This document shows, one piece after another, positions 37,232 to 50,138 of a DNA stretch of 64,000 bases. How positions within the stretch are numbered: the stretch's first letter is position 1; the number at the start of each line of letters is the position of its first letter. The notes beneath the pieces are model-generated. The model was not told where the DNA came from. It ran no database searches and saw only the letters and a list, made by a program, of their open reading frames with translations. This DNA is from Toxoplasma gondii ME49 (Eukaryota > Apicomplexa > Conoidasida > Eucoccidiorida > Sarcocystidae): positions 3,682,458 through 3,746,457 of the forward strand of contig NC_031476.1 of the NCBI RefSeq assembly GCF_000006565.2. Reading direction: 5' to 3'. The translations under genes and the position numbers were made by a program.

Positions 37232-38514
37232 TCAGTTGTCTTCGTAGTCGCCGATGCCTCCTTCGCCGATGGCGAACACCGCCTCGCCTTCCGCGAGACT
37301 CGGACTGTCGTAGATCTTGCAGATTCGACTTTCGCCTCGGCCTTTCCTCAGGTAGAGGCGCGTCTGACTGGCATGCGCCATGATGTTCCCTCCAATCGGA
37401 AGTTTCTCGTTTCCAGAGAACATCCCTCCCATGTTGTCGACTTTCGCGACGACCTGGTTGCTGACCACGACGGCAACGCCGTAAGTGTCTGCAATGCGCT
37501 GCAGACAGCGCAGAAAGCGGCAGAGATGCGTCTGCCTGCTCGCCAGCTCCCCGCGGCCCGTGTACTCCGACCGATACAGTGCAGTGGCGCTGTCGACGAT
37601 CAACAACGCGAAGCGGCTCTCAGCCATCATCGCACTCGCCTCCATCAGCAACTCCATCTGATGGTCTGAGAGGCCGTGAAAGGAATCACACGAAAGGCAG
37701 AACTGTGACAGAAAGACGGGCGTCGAACGCACCGGGGGCAGGAGAGAAGCACTGCGGAGAAGCGGCAGAAAACAGAAGCGAGAGAGAAGAAAGAGAGGGA
37801 CCTACGAGAAAAAAAACCGAGAGAAAGAGCGGACGGAAACACGGCAGAGTGTCCGAAAGGAAGACACCACCTTTCTCGGAGACAGACGGGAGAGAGGAAA
37901 GGCGACAGAGAAGAAACGAAAATATTTTTTGACGTCGCCTACCACAGTTGTACGCTCGAGCATACGCGACATTGTCTAGACAGTCGTTCGCGTTCAGTCC
38001 GAATCTCTTCGCAATCGAAACAATTCTCTCGGGGCGGAAAGTGCCTTCGGTGTCGATCCACAGGCATTTCCCTTCGCCGCCTGCCTGCTCAATTGGAAGT
38101 TGACAAGTCACCTGCACAGACGCGCAAAACGTCGCTCTGTCAGCAATCCTCAACTCTAAACTCCAGGTCTGCGCGATACAGAACATGTCTGCCTATCCGT
38201 CCAGAGAGTCGACGATTCCCTGTCGACCGATCTACCTATCTCCAAGTGTAGAGCGCTCTCAACCGATGTAACACCAGTTCGCGTTCCTCAAAAACTCTCC
38301 ATGCACGCAACAACATATGCACCTCAGAGACCTATACACAACTATATATATATATATATATATATGCATATGTACGTAGATGCAACCGAACAGTTATCTA
38401 CACACACAAACGGTGAATTTCACTATACACGTAGAATGAATCCTAGACATATCTACATATACATAAACATATGTCTAAACATATATATATATATATATAT
38501 ATATAAACATCTAG

Positions 38515-38547
<33 letters not shown>

Positions 38548-40119
38548 GAATTTGTTCATATGGATGGATCAAACCGTGGATTTGTCTCCAAGTGCATTTG
38601 ATTCAGTGTCTGTTTTTTCCAGCTGTCTTGACTTTGCTTTTTTCCGCGAAAAGTCTCTGGAACGCTGGAGAGTAATTCCTGACTGCTCCTGGTCCGTTCC
38701 TCGCTTCTTTGCTGTTCTTCTTCGTCTTCTCCCTTCGCGTAACACCGCGTCTGTGCTTGGTCTGCGAGACAAGGAAACTCACAGCGAGGGTATGGCAGAG
38801 CTGTGTTTTCCCGGTCCGGAATTCGCCAAAGAGTTCTGTGAGGTTGCCGGTCTCAATGCCGCCTTTGAGGAGACTGTCGAGCTGGACGCTCCCGGTGGTG
38901 AAGCGAATGAGATTCTCTCTGGCCTCGAGGTACTCCTGAGCGCTGCAGAATCCTAAGTTGCAGAGTTCCTTGCTCGCTTTCTTCAGTTTCTCCACCTTTT
39001 GTTCGCTCAGACCCTTCACCGCCACCAAATTCTTCACCGGCGCAAAGGCAATGCACTCCACGGTCTGGTATCCCGCTGAACGCGTTGAGAAATGACGCAG
39101 ACAAAGCGGAGTGTCATTCTTCCAGAACTCCCGCGTGGAAACCGGAAAGATGCAGCTCTTCACTCAGAAGACACCGGGAGATCAAGCACGCACACACTGA
39201 AGAGTTCGAGAGCTTCTCAGTGCAGTTCGCGAGAGAACTGGAAAGACAAGCCACACATGCACATCCGCGTCTACAGAGGCACATGCACTCAGAGACAGAA
39301 CGACTATGCCTGCATCGAACTGGGCGCATGACTGCATGCAGCGTTTGCGCAGAACTCGATTATGAGAAAGCACATGCGTCTTCACCCGTGCTTGCGTATG
39401 TGGATACACTCGCAGATCTGCGCTTCGATTCAAGCTTATCCGTACAGTTAGAGTACTTCTTCATCTGACTGCATTCCGCGTGGAAAATAATGAAACAATA
39501 ATGAAACTGGGGTGAGTCTCAAAAAGGGGAACGCACCGTCTTTGAGGAGCTCCAGATCTCTCTTCGTGAAGCCTTTGGCAAGGAGATGCTCAAGTTTCAG
39601 AGGACCGCTCTGCACCTCCTCTGCAAGCTGCTGCGCCTGCGGAACAAATGCATGCAGGAGCAGAAGAAGGACGAGGAAACTGACGAGAGCTCCTGCGACA
39701 GAAACTCGTTTCACAGCCTCGCGGCGCAATCGCGTCCTTGTTGCCGTGCTCCGGAGAAGACACAGACACGGAAGACGATGGGGAAGAAAACCAACGCACC
39801 CGCGCGCTTCCTCGAAAACTTTGGAAAACCGGCGTTTCTATAACGAGACTGAAGGCCGGGCCGCGGGGGGTCACTGGTCCACGCGGATATGAAGTGAAAA
39901 CGCGAAAGAAACGTTTAAATGGAACCTGACGAAGCCACTGCGCGCACAGCGTGTGATTCCAAAAACTCGGAACCATTTCCGCAACTCGCCCTCCCATTTT
40001 CTGCGAGGAACACCGAGACAAATTCTCCTTGAAGATGGATCGGCACATACTTGCTGCTGCTGAGGTTCGCTCTCCTGCACCGACGCCGCCCGCGACTGCT
40101 GAAGAGAGACGGCGCTCAT
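37232..40119 (-). CDS. RAD51: RAD51 recombinase
   Basis: Five phase-consistent exons: 40119-40051, 39636-39537, 39075-38783, 38111-37943 and 37665-37232, giving 354 residues. RAD51 forms ATP-dependent filaments on single-stranded DNA and does homology search and strand exchange in double-strand-break repair. A Gln-rich N-tail (ESEPQQQQ) leads into the helix-hairpin-helix N-domain ([32 protein letters not shown]). The ATPase core has Walker [24 protein letters not shown], Walker [14 protein letters not shown], the [20 protein letters not shown] segment (loop L1), the [17 protein letters not shown] region (L2) and [29 protein letters not shown], the N-domain and L1/L2 sequence favour RAD51 over DMC1. 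The first true ATG is at 40119. Length matches what I recall for the Toxoplasma protein. Introns hold TA arrays at 38.34 and 38.5 kb. Confidence 0.97.
38343..38546. repeat. (TA)n microsatellites in RAD51 intron 3
   Basis: Perfect TA runs at about 38343-38364, 38479-38505 and 38519-38545, separated by ACATA/TCTA-rich sequence. Confidence 0.9.
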
Positions 40120-42359
40120 GCTGGCCGAGAGGAAGTTCAAGTTCGAAACGTTGGCCTTCCCAGATCCAGGGGGATGAAAACCGCGTTTCCACGCTCCAAA
40201 AACCGAGAAAAACCTCTAAGAGCGACACTCTCCCATCGACAGAAGGACATCCACGGATACGTACACACTCACAGACAAGTGCATACATAAAGAGGCACAC
40301 ATCAATACATATCTATACGTACACGTATATGTACAGATGTAGAGTTAGACGCCTCTCTCTCGATAGAAAGCGGTTTACAGGCCTCTTCGCACATGCATGC
40401 ATCTACGCAGAGATGTAGGAACCTGTTGGTAGAGGCTCTCTTGATGGAAGGAGAGATGCAGAAGAGTTAGGAAGAGAGGTAGTTCCACGCAGGAAAGAAG
40501 TCTTCAGACATTAAACGTTGAGGTAATTCGCTTGCCAAGGCCAGATACATTTTCAGAAAAATCATGACGTTCTCCAGAGCCTGTCGAGCTATACAAAGTC
40601 TCGAAACTCGTCTTCCTTCACACCCTTCCATGTATCTCCTCCATACATGAATGCACATATAATGCATATATATATATATATAGCATACACAAGATCTACA
40701 TATATATATATATATGATTTCAGAGATGTTGCTGCAGGTTCCCGTGAGAGTGTATGCGTATTTTATGATTCACACTGGGAGAGTTGGAAGATTGACATTG
40801 ATGTTGTGGGAGTAAAGGGGAAGAGCGACGAGGAGGAAAAGTCACGTGAGACTGTCGAGGGGAGAGGAAGCTCGGATTTTCGCCGGCAACAACGTCAGTA
40901 GGGGAGAGGAAGAACGGAATGTTCTGCAGAAGAGACTGAGTCTCCTCTGTGAACGCGAGGAAAGAAGTCCACTTTTATTCGGACCTTCAACAGAGAAAAA
41001 CGGATGTCGCACTCCGGCGGCCCGAGACAACAAGACCGTGGCAAAAAAGGGGAAGAAACCTCGGAGACGAACCGGCCCGCTGCTGTGGAGAGAAGAAAAG
41101 CTGAAAAAACGCAAGATATGAATCCAGTGTCCTGGAAAAGACCCTCTTTGTAGAGGTTGAACGGCAAATTCTCTGCCGAAAGTCGTTTTCCACCTGAAAA
41201 TGGCGCTGCGCGGTGGCGGGTGAGACACGCGTTTTCTCCGTGTGTCTTGTCAAATGGACGTTGCATGCAATCGGACAAGGCGGGAAGACAACGCGAGGAA
41301 AGATCGCGAACCAAGACGCTTTGTTTTTTGAAGCCGCCAGAAATCGCAAAGGCGCACACGGCGAGAGAGATTTGCCGAAAGACCACAGAAAAAAGAACGG
41401 AAAAGCGTAGCAGCTCCGAGGGAAAAAGGGGAGTTCTCTATACAAAAGCGTTCGTTTCCGCTGAAGAAAGAAAGCGTCTCTGCGGAACATTTCAAGAAAC
41501 TCGAGACGCCAAGCTCTTTTGCAACTCCCACGGCAAAAATACAGACTCTATTCGTTCCAAAGGCAGAGCCGCATCTACATGGTGTGCATCTGTGCTCATC
41601 TACTCTTTCTGTGGAGTCCCAGTGTGCGGATCTCTACAGATTTCTACATGTTTGAAGAAAGAGCCTGAGTTTACGCTCTGTCTGGTTTCTGAAGCCTCAT
41701 GGAATGTTCTTCGTGCGTTTGATTCTGCCGTGAAACGACTGAAAATTTCGGTCCTTTGTGACTGTCAGGTCGAGGCGCTGCTGCTGCGGCACACCCGAAA
41801 ACGCCTCGAACGACGAATTTGGAGAGACACACATTCCTTGACTTTCTCTGCAAAAGACTCAACCTCAGAGACGAGGAAAGGCAGCCCTAGCACGAGCTGA
41901 AATGAATCCTTTCTTGAAAACGCGAGAGAGGCGAACAACGGGCCGCCCTTCTTCTCGACAAAGCAGGGAAACGCGACTTCCACGATACGAGGAAGACTGG
42001 CCAACGCGCCTCACCGAGACTCCGGAAAATAAAAAAGCTGATGCGCATGTGTCTCTACAGAGGAAGCCGGAAACCGTAACTTTGTGCTCGCAGGGGTTTG
42101 CGATAGAACCGCGCTCGCATTTGCACAGTTCAACCTTGTAGTTTTAACGTCACGGCCTAGGTGTGGCAATTTTCACAGAAAAAGAAAGGATAAATATGTG
42201 CTGACATCTATGCGCAGGTGCCGAATTTCTGTAGGCAAACGACGAGACACCTATTCAGAGAGAAAGGGTGAAAGAGGAGCAGAAAAATGAACTGCGAATC
42301 GGGAAGAAAAAAATAAAAGACGTCTCTTCAAATGACTCGGACTGGACACATGGAAAAGG

Positions 42360-42360
<1 letters not shown>

Positions 42361-42393
<33 letters not shown>

Positions 42394-42394
42394 G
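42361..42394. repeat. (TA)n microsatellite
   Basis: Perfect TA run upstream of RAD51. Confidence 0.9.
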
Positions 42395-43289
42395 TATGAA
42401 TGTATATATGTATGCAGTCGACGTTAGAGACACAGACGTAGTCGTCCATGGGGACATACATAACTAAATGTATACATGTATATATATACATGAATATGGA
42501 AAGAGTGATCGATACGAGTCAGTTAGTCAGCGCCGTATATTCAGTTTAGCTGTATGTAGGCTGGCACCATGAGCGCTGCCTGCAAAAAACACTGTCTCCT
42601 TTCTCCGCGAGTTTTCGTTTGCCTGTCCACATCGTTGTAACTGAGAAAGCTGCCCATGCACGTTTACAGAGCAAAAACGTAAAAACAGTCACTAATACGT
42701 ATATATATATATATATATATTTGCATCTTCTTACATACACGTGCGTACAGAAATATATATATATATATATATATACGAGCAGGTGCATAGTGAAGGCAGG
42801 AGGCAGTGACGTTCCGGTGTTTCGAGGATATCTTCATTTTTGAGGTGATCGAATGTCTGACGGGGCAAATGAGACCCAGAGGATTGTCTTCTTCGTGGAT
42901 CTCAAAGAGGACGCCGCAAGATCTGTTTCGCTTCGTGAGCCTGCGCATGCGTCTGCGGCAGAGTGTGTCTCCGTAAAAAAGAATTCGGATTAAAGACGAG
43001 AAACAGGGTGCGCTTTCCCCGAGAGAGGCAGTCACATTGCCGCACCGGAGACGCACAGATGAAGGACTCGACCACGTGGTGCATGCATGCAAAAACCAGT
43101 TTCCTTTCGAAACAAAAAGCCGGCTTTTTAATTGCCCATAAAAATGCATCACTGTGCCAGCATAAAAAATACAAATACTTACTCATAGACATACACTCAA
43201 ATACATGCTTAGGTGTATGCAGAATGTACCCATACACTCATACACATTGACTGCTTTATGCATACGCATGGATCTGTCTATCTCTCTTT

Positions 43290-43406
43290 GACGTATATAT
43301 ATATATATATATATATATATCTTTGTACACCTGCCCATAACCACGTGAACATATATATATATATATATGTATATGTATATGTATATGTATATACATGTAT
43401 ACATAT
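43290..43406. repeat. Compound (TA)n/TATG microsatellite
   Basis: Two TA runs at 43293-43320 and 43350-43368, with interleaved TATG units. Confidence 0.9.
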
Positions 43407-44046
43407 GTATATATATGTGCACCTGTGGGTGTGTGGCAAGTTCTTTCAAGTTTGGGAAATTTGTGGATCGCTCCACGGTTTCGTTCCGTTCATGGCTTCG
43501 AGTAGTTTCCTGGAGGAGACAGTAGGGTCGGCGGCGTAGAATCCCAGCCAGAAAAGTTCTCTTTCCGCTGCGGTTTTTGAGTTCTCTTCACTTTCTGTTT
43601 CGGACACAAACTTCGCCCCGCGGTCTGCACAGACAGTTTCAGAGACTTGCCGATGTATCCGCTGGCGCGGAACTACAGGCTCTAACGCTCTCGCCACCTC
43701 AAAGGCAAATGCCTGAATCCGCAACAGTCGCATGCGGCATGCAAGCAAGAATGGAAGAGAATTGACACAAAATGACAATACCTATGCAGTTATCTGCCTA
43801 TCCATATCTATGTGGTTCTACATCTACATACACCTGTATCTATGTGCCTATATATATATATATATATATGTTTATGTGTATTTTTTATATGCTCAGTAGG
43901 CCTATGCGTTTGGGAAACTGTGCTTTTGTATCGTTGTTAGACCTACACACATACACACGCAGATGGAATCAGGAAAACATGTGGAAAATATATCTAAGAC
44001 ACACATACACGTACCTATGTACACTCATATACATATCTGCATACGA

Positions 44047-44047
<1 letters not shown>

Positions 44048-44079
<32 letters not shown>

Positions 44080-44086
44080 TATATGC
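44048..44086. repeat. (TA)n microsatellite
   Basis: Long TA run downstream of the RRM gene. Confidence 0.9.
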
Positions 44087-44722
44087 TTCCTGATGCGTAG
44101 ATGTACGAATTTTCATCGATGAAAGTGTGAGTGCAACGTTGCATTACAGTCGACAAAATAAACATTGGTGGCGATGAGCTGTATGTAAGGAGCATCTCCT
44201 TTTCGTCGTTACAGTCCACATGTGGGCATGCGAGTATTGAATTTTCGCGAACGAATCCTGAGATAGAAATGCGGGCACAAGTAGATCTATAAATTTGTAT
44301 GTATATTTCTATTCGTTTATATATATTTCCACGTACTTAGGGAGGCGGCGGAGTGAAACATACCTCTTCTGCTTGTCGATATCCGTCGTCCTCCTCAATG
44401 CCTTCTTCTTGATATGTTGTGTGGCGACGGACGCTCCAGGCACATGCGAGACTCTGCCGAAACGCAAGAAGGGGAATTTGACCTCGACTAGTTCACAGAC
44501 AGACATACGAATTTAGCGTCTCCACCGTGCCTAAAAACGCTCTTTCTTGCCACAGGAGACTGGATCCGAAAGAGAAACAGAAACATACCTTAGCCCCGGG
44601 AACAAATGTCTCCAAAACACCACGGAAAACGATGCGGTGGCCGCCAGATACACTCAGACACAAACAGGTATACACGAAAGACTGTCGACACAGCACTCAA
44701 ACAGAACCGGACTGCCTGCGTC

Positions 44723-45297
44723 TCAAAACTGCAATGCGAAACAGAAAACCACTGAAGCGAGAACCGCTGTTACACAACCACCAAGTGATGTCCCTTAATT
44801 AGGAGTCCATGTATATATACATATATATGTCTACATATATAGATATATGTATATATGCCTTTGTATAATAAAACAGGCATTGTGTTGATATACATATATA
44901 TATATATATATATGTAGAGATGTATTTACACAGTAAAGTGACAAGCAGAGTTGATTGAAAAGGACGAAAAGACGAAAGTTGCAGCTGAGGCGGAGAGAGG
45001 ATTTCGTTGTTTGTTGACACGTACATGGCAACGGAGCATGTAGCCCTGCATGTGTGTGATGGCGGCGAGGGCGGATTCATGAGAACTGAATTCGAGGAAG
45101 GCGATGCGCTGTACATACACCCCAGGACATTGCAGAGGAAACACGATTTCTAAAGGAGAAAATCCGCAAACAGACACCGCATGCACTCCTGATATATACA
45201 TGTACCTTTGTATAAGTGTGCAGATGGTGAGAGACGTGCACCAAGCATTCGAGTTAAATAAACAGTAATCCACATATTTGTAGCAATATACATGTCC

Positions 45298-45330
<33 letters not shown>

Positions 45331-47982
45331 ATTATATGTACTACTCTATATGTTCACGCATAGAGTTTGTTAGATACGGATGTGAGTCTTTGGAGTCGTG
45401 TAAGTCAGTTGAATGTTTCTAGAAACGCCTGTTCATTTCTATGTGCCTGGGATGTCTCTGTGTTACGTGAGCTTCGTCACGCGAGATGTGAGCCGCAGGC
45501 TCTCCCGACCGATGACTGAATTCACTGTCGCTTTTCTCGTATCCATCACTGTGAAGGGAGTGCTTCACCATTCGCTCTGAGCTTCCCGTTTTCCACTGTT
45601 TTTCTTTTCCTGCCAAAGCAACAACTTTCGCTCCCCCACACCTTGAAGCTGTGAGTGACAACCGACCGCAGATCGCCGAAGTAGCTGAACAGCGTCCGCA
45701 GTTCCTCCTGCACGCTCCCCCAATAAACGCCGCAGAAACGAAGCGGAAATCGTCACTTTTCTCCACAAGAAATGCTCGCACATTTGTCCCAATTGTGCAT
45801 GGACGTCTATGGGTATTAACATGTATGTATGCATGTATGTATGTATGTATGTTTCTGCACGCATGATCGCATGCATATGCAAACTACATTCACGTAGGTG
45901 CCGATCTCCAACATGGACGATTATATATGTATAATATATATATATATATATATATGAATGCGTACGCATGCACAAGCATAAGCGTGCAGAAAAGAGAAGA
46001 GTTGGTTGTCCATCGTTTTAGAAATTTACCTTTGTGGCATCAGGCGGTACATTTGCGAGGAAAATGGAGCCGTTACACGACTGTGTTACTCTGAACAAGA
46101 CATCGAAAGAACGATCTTCGTATTGCTTCTAGGCATAGGCTCTTCAAGTCCTTGACGCCGACTGTCTTCCTTCTCCTCGTCTGTAGACGGCCAGGAATCA
46201 CGGCTGCACGGTCGTCGTGAGGAGAAGCCAGAAGAGTCTGACAACGAGAAGGAAAGCATGTAGTGAGAACAAGAAGCACCACGAAACAGAGCTATGCATG
46301 CAAAATACCGAAATTTTCGCACCACGAGTGTGGAAAAAGTGAAAATCCGAACGTACTGTTTGTGGCTTGGAGACACATACACCCGGCGTCCCAGGAGGCC
46401 GTACGCTGCGCCTCGAGTCTGCAGGAAAAACAGTCCAACCTTTCATTCACTTCTCTTCGGGTACATGAGTTTTTGGTTTGTGACGGACGATCAAAACGTT
46501 TCCAGTAAAGGAGAAACTTGCCACTCGCAACACAAACATCAGTTATTATATCTGGACGGAAGAAAGGCGACATGCCCCTCCTCTTTTTAAAAACAAATGC
46601 CCAAAAACAAATCACAAAAAGAAACACATGTCTGCATCTCCTAGTGCACCAGCATCATATTCCCCCCTCTCTGCTTTTCCCCTCTACATATACATATATA
46701 TATATATATATGCATGCATATATATATATGCATGTGTATGTAGCTGCGTATCTCAATCTTGTTCTGTGCATACACATAGATGCATATACATATACATGTG
46801 TGAATTTGAGTTACAGCGTTTGTAACGGAGAGTAAAAAGTGGAGAAGTGGAATAAGAGTAATCTGGGTTTGTGTTCAGACCTGGATGATTTTGAGAGCTC
46901 GTAAAGCGGCCTCGACACTCGTAAAGCGAAGAAAGGCAAAGCCGAGACTTTTATTGTTTCGACATTTCGCATCTTTTACCACCTGCGACAAGACACACAA
47001 ATGTTTCTATCCGAATTTCTATTTTTTAGGCGAAGAACGAAACTGTGTCCTGCTGATCAAACGCCCGCCAGGGTGTTCGCGGAAATGGTCACGCATCTCC
47101 ATCTTCAGGAGCTGCGGGTATCTACGTAAATCGTTGATTTCCATGTACTCATCTTTATCCTTGTCTATATCGCCTATGTTATGTATCACCGTAACAAATA
47201 GACAGACACTCTTGCTTATTTTCCATCAGTTTTTTGCGATTCGGGTGTCGGTCAATCACGTTCTGCGTTATCGTGGTAAAACCAAAGCCATTCTTTGGTA
47301 TCTCTGTCTGTGCCACTTGCGCAAAATAGATTAACTGTCTCTTTGCATGCATGCGCGCGCCTTCGTCTCGTCTCGATCTTCAATGTGGAGCTCTTCATGC
47401 GTCATGAAGCACACTCTCTGAGGCTGTATCGAGATTTGTTTATGGGTATGGGGGTTTCTACGTGGTACAACAGACGTCTTCCTTAGAAGTAGACAATTTG
47501 CCGTTGCTCTGCGGTGCAGGATTTTTCTTTCTAAGCCAGTTAGTGTAAACAGCGCAGTAAAATTGAACAGACAACTCACCTTAATAGAGCGGGGAATTTC
47601 AGTCCCCAGAGCCTTCAGCAACTCCAAAACGTCTTCATCTGTTGCTTCTGGCCAGGAAGAAGAATCGAAGTGGTGCGCGGAGAAAGACAGAAAGCAATAA
47701 CAATTTGTATATCTCGCCTACAGACAAATAACCTCTCTAATTCTATCCTTGTGTTTATACTGAAGCATATTGAAATAGAGATTTCCGACACATCCCAGTA
47801 GACTCTTACAGTTACATATATGCAAGGGTAGATACTTATAGATTCCCACCACATCTAATGCGATCCATAAGTTTGTACAGAATAATACATAAACAGAGAT
47901 ATCTGACATATGCAGCGCTATGCGTAGAGTCAAATGCGAATATATACATTGCTACAGATATTTGACGTGTGTAGCTCTCCCC

Positions 47983-48019
<37 letters not shown>

Positions 48020-48022
48020 TAC

Positions 48023-48066
<44 letters not shown>

Positions 48067-50138
48067 GTGACTACGCATAAGCATCGATGCCTGCCATAGC
48101 TAAGTCGATGCCTCTTGTGGTTGGAATGGAATTATGGATGTAGTAGATGCTTGCGTTCTATCTTGTGAAACAACGAGTTGTTGATGCAAGTTGTGCACCA
48201 CAACAAGTGGAAAGACGAAGAGGTAGAAATCACACAATTTGGTGACAGCAGCGTCCAAGTAACACGAGAAAAACGGAATTCGGAATCCTCACGCTTTAGC
48301 TATCTTCGACGAGACGCGATATATTGTGCGTGTAAGTACCGGATTATATTCGGACCGGGCGATAGCTCTCCGACTGATCAATGCGCATGCGAAACACATC
48401 CCGCCTTTTTTGTACTTGCATGCACATACATGCGTCTACGAATGGTCAGACCAGTTAACCTAGATAAATAGATAGGTGGAGAGATGGAAAGAGCAGTCAT
48501 GGTAGATACGGTGGGAGGAAAGGATAGGAGAGTAAGACAGGATGAGAGACAGTTTTCGTAAGTTCGTTTTTATCCCAGTGAGGGACTTGTTGCAGCGAGG
48601 TGGTAGTCGATTCACACACACACAGACGCACTGATCATTTCTGATTCATCGTCTGTAGAAAGGCAGCGCCACTTGCATGAATGCAACGTGTATACTACGT
48701 GCTGCTATCATATTGCATGCAGATATTGAATCAGCCGCCCGTGATGCGACAAAACGATTTCATGCCTTTCTCGACTGTACGTGCAAGGAAGCTCACATCG
48801 CCTGGGGTGTGGAGGCGTCGTGAAGACTTGCATTGGGGTACACAGAGAGTAGTAAATCGTGAAAAAGATCCCGTGGAAGGGAATCGACCTCACGCAATAC
48901 TCGAAAACTTACCGGGACCCAGACCCGCGATGTAGAGGTGGTACTGATCCACAGGAACCGGAGCCGCCCATGTGGCATGTGGAGAAAAGCGAATGTGACT
49001 GGGAAGCGCATGCACACATCGCACGCCGTTCTCTCGCGGTGCTCCTCTCGTTTCTGCTTGAAGTGACTCTTGCTTATGGAGTGGACTTCAAGGCTTAGGA
49101 TTCTGCTTAAGAAAAAGAGCGCTTTCGCGCAAAGCGATTATCCACATCTATGCATATACTTTCGGGCACAAAGGCATACAGGGCAAACAACCATACGCGG
49201 TTCCTACAGCTAGTGAGAAAAACCAAAATATCTAGAGAAAGAACACTTCTTTTGCTGGCCATAGTCCACTGCTGTTCTTCGATGAGAGCAACTCTACTGC
49301 CTCAGGGGAGAAAACCACGACTTCGACAGGCTTCGTCGGAAGGCGGTACAGCTCGTCAAGCGATTATTAGCGATGGGAGGTGGTTTTCTCCGGAGAAAGA
49401 CACACCCGAGAATCGCGGTGGCCACCTGAGGCCTACTGAAGAACTTCACGTTTCTACTCACTGAGAAGTTCCGGGCAAAACAGGAGTGGTTCCAAAGAAC
49501 GCGAGGGCGGTTTGCATGAGTTTCGCGGAAGCGAAGTCGATGACGGCGTACGAACTGTGCCCAGACTTTGTTGGTTTTGCTACGCGAATGTCACAAATAG
49601 AGAAGGGTAAGTCAAAAGCCTCTGCATTCACGAGATGCCGAGGATGAATGACACTTTGGTGGCGACTTCCAGGTCGCACAGCTTCCTCTTTGGTCGGAGG
49701 ACCGGCCACTGGACCACACAAATACGGCGTTTCCTGGAGAAGCTTCGGGATTTCTTTGGTGAACAGCTCTTGAATGCGCAGTTTCAGGGTCTCTGTGTCG
49801 AGGAACGCAGGAAGCTGTGTAACGAGGAGGCTGCGATACTCAGATTCAGGTTCCAACGACGAAAGGGAGTTCGTGCCCGGTTTCCCTCCACGCAGCAGCT
49901 CCTGGGGAGGCGGCGCGAGAGTCCGGTATTTCTCGGTCAAGGAACCGTTCTGGAAATTGCCAGCCGTTTCCTCGTTGCAGAACATGTCGTACGGAGCCGT
50001 AACGGCCTCACTTTCTTGCCAAGCAATAGAACTGTAACGAGCATTTCGGAGTTGTTTTCGCGGGGGGGAAAACGACGATACCAAGCCTCGTTCTCTGTCC
50101 GAAAAAGTTTCCGCGTTTCGGGGAAGAGGTACAAACAT
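44723..50138 (-). CDS. Three-RRM RNA-binding protein, U2AF65-like
   Basis: Seven phase-consistent exons: 50138-49462, 48998-48913, 47647-47580, 46982-46881, 46128-46030, 45707-45642 and 45108-45025, giving 394 residues plus a short tail. The N-terminus is Ser/Glu/Arg-rich. RRM1 runs from YRSLLVTQLPAFLDTETLKL, with a long insertion, to GHSSYAVIDFASAKLMQTAL. RRM2 has QYHLYIAGLGP, VLELLKALGTEIPRSIKVVK and SLGFAFLRFTSVEAALRALK. RRM3 has NGSIFLANVPPDATKEELRT, LFSYFGDLRSVVTHSFK and RIAFLEFSSHESALAAITHM. The first two RRMs match the U2AF65 plan (polypyrimidine-tract binding, 3' splice-site choice). RRM3 is canonical rather than a U2AF-homology motif, so a related splicing regulator is equally possible. 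The best-looking next acceptor (44729) gives a stop almost at once; other candidates at 43.4-44.7 kb would extend the tail. A nuclear role is inferred. Confidence 0.8.
47986..48066. repeat. Long (TA)n microsatellite in RRM gene intron
   Basis: About 80 bases of TA with a few TACATA interruptions, one of the longest arrays in the window. Confidence 0.95.

Larger units (their letters stand above)
40120..44722. other. Region between RAD51 and the RRM gene
   Basis: 4.6 kb containing the RAD51 promoter and the 3' flank of the RRM gene. It carries many TA arrays (42361-42394, 42697-42774, 43290-43406, 44048-44086). Candidate minus-strand exons at 43446-43620, 44364-44453 and 44597-44680 keep phase with each other but have no family motif; they may be a 3' extension of the RRM gene. 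A further minus-strand acceptor-linked frame lies at about 42.84-42.96 kb. A 247-codon plus-strand frame at 41157-41900 has no support. Confidence 0.5.

Noticed and set aside
41157..41900. 247-codon open frame on + upstream of RAD51
   Set aside because: No splice-site context, no motif, composition like surrounding non-coding sequence, and it lies in the expected RAD51 promoter/5' UTR region.
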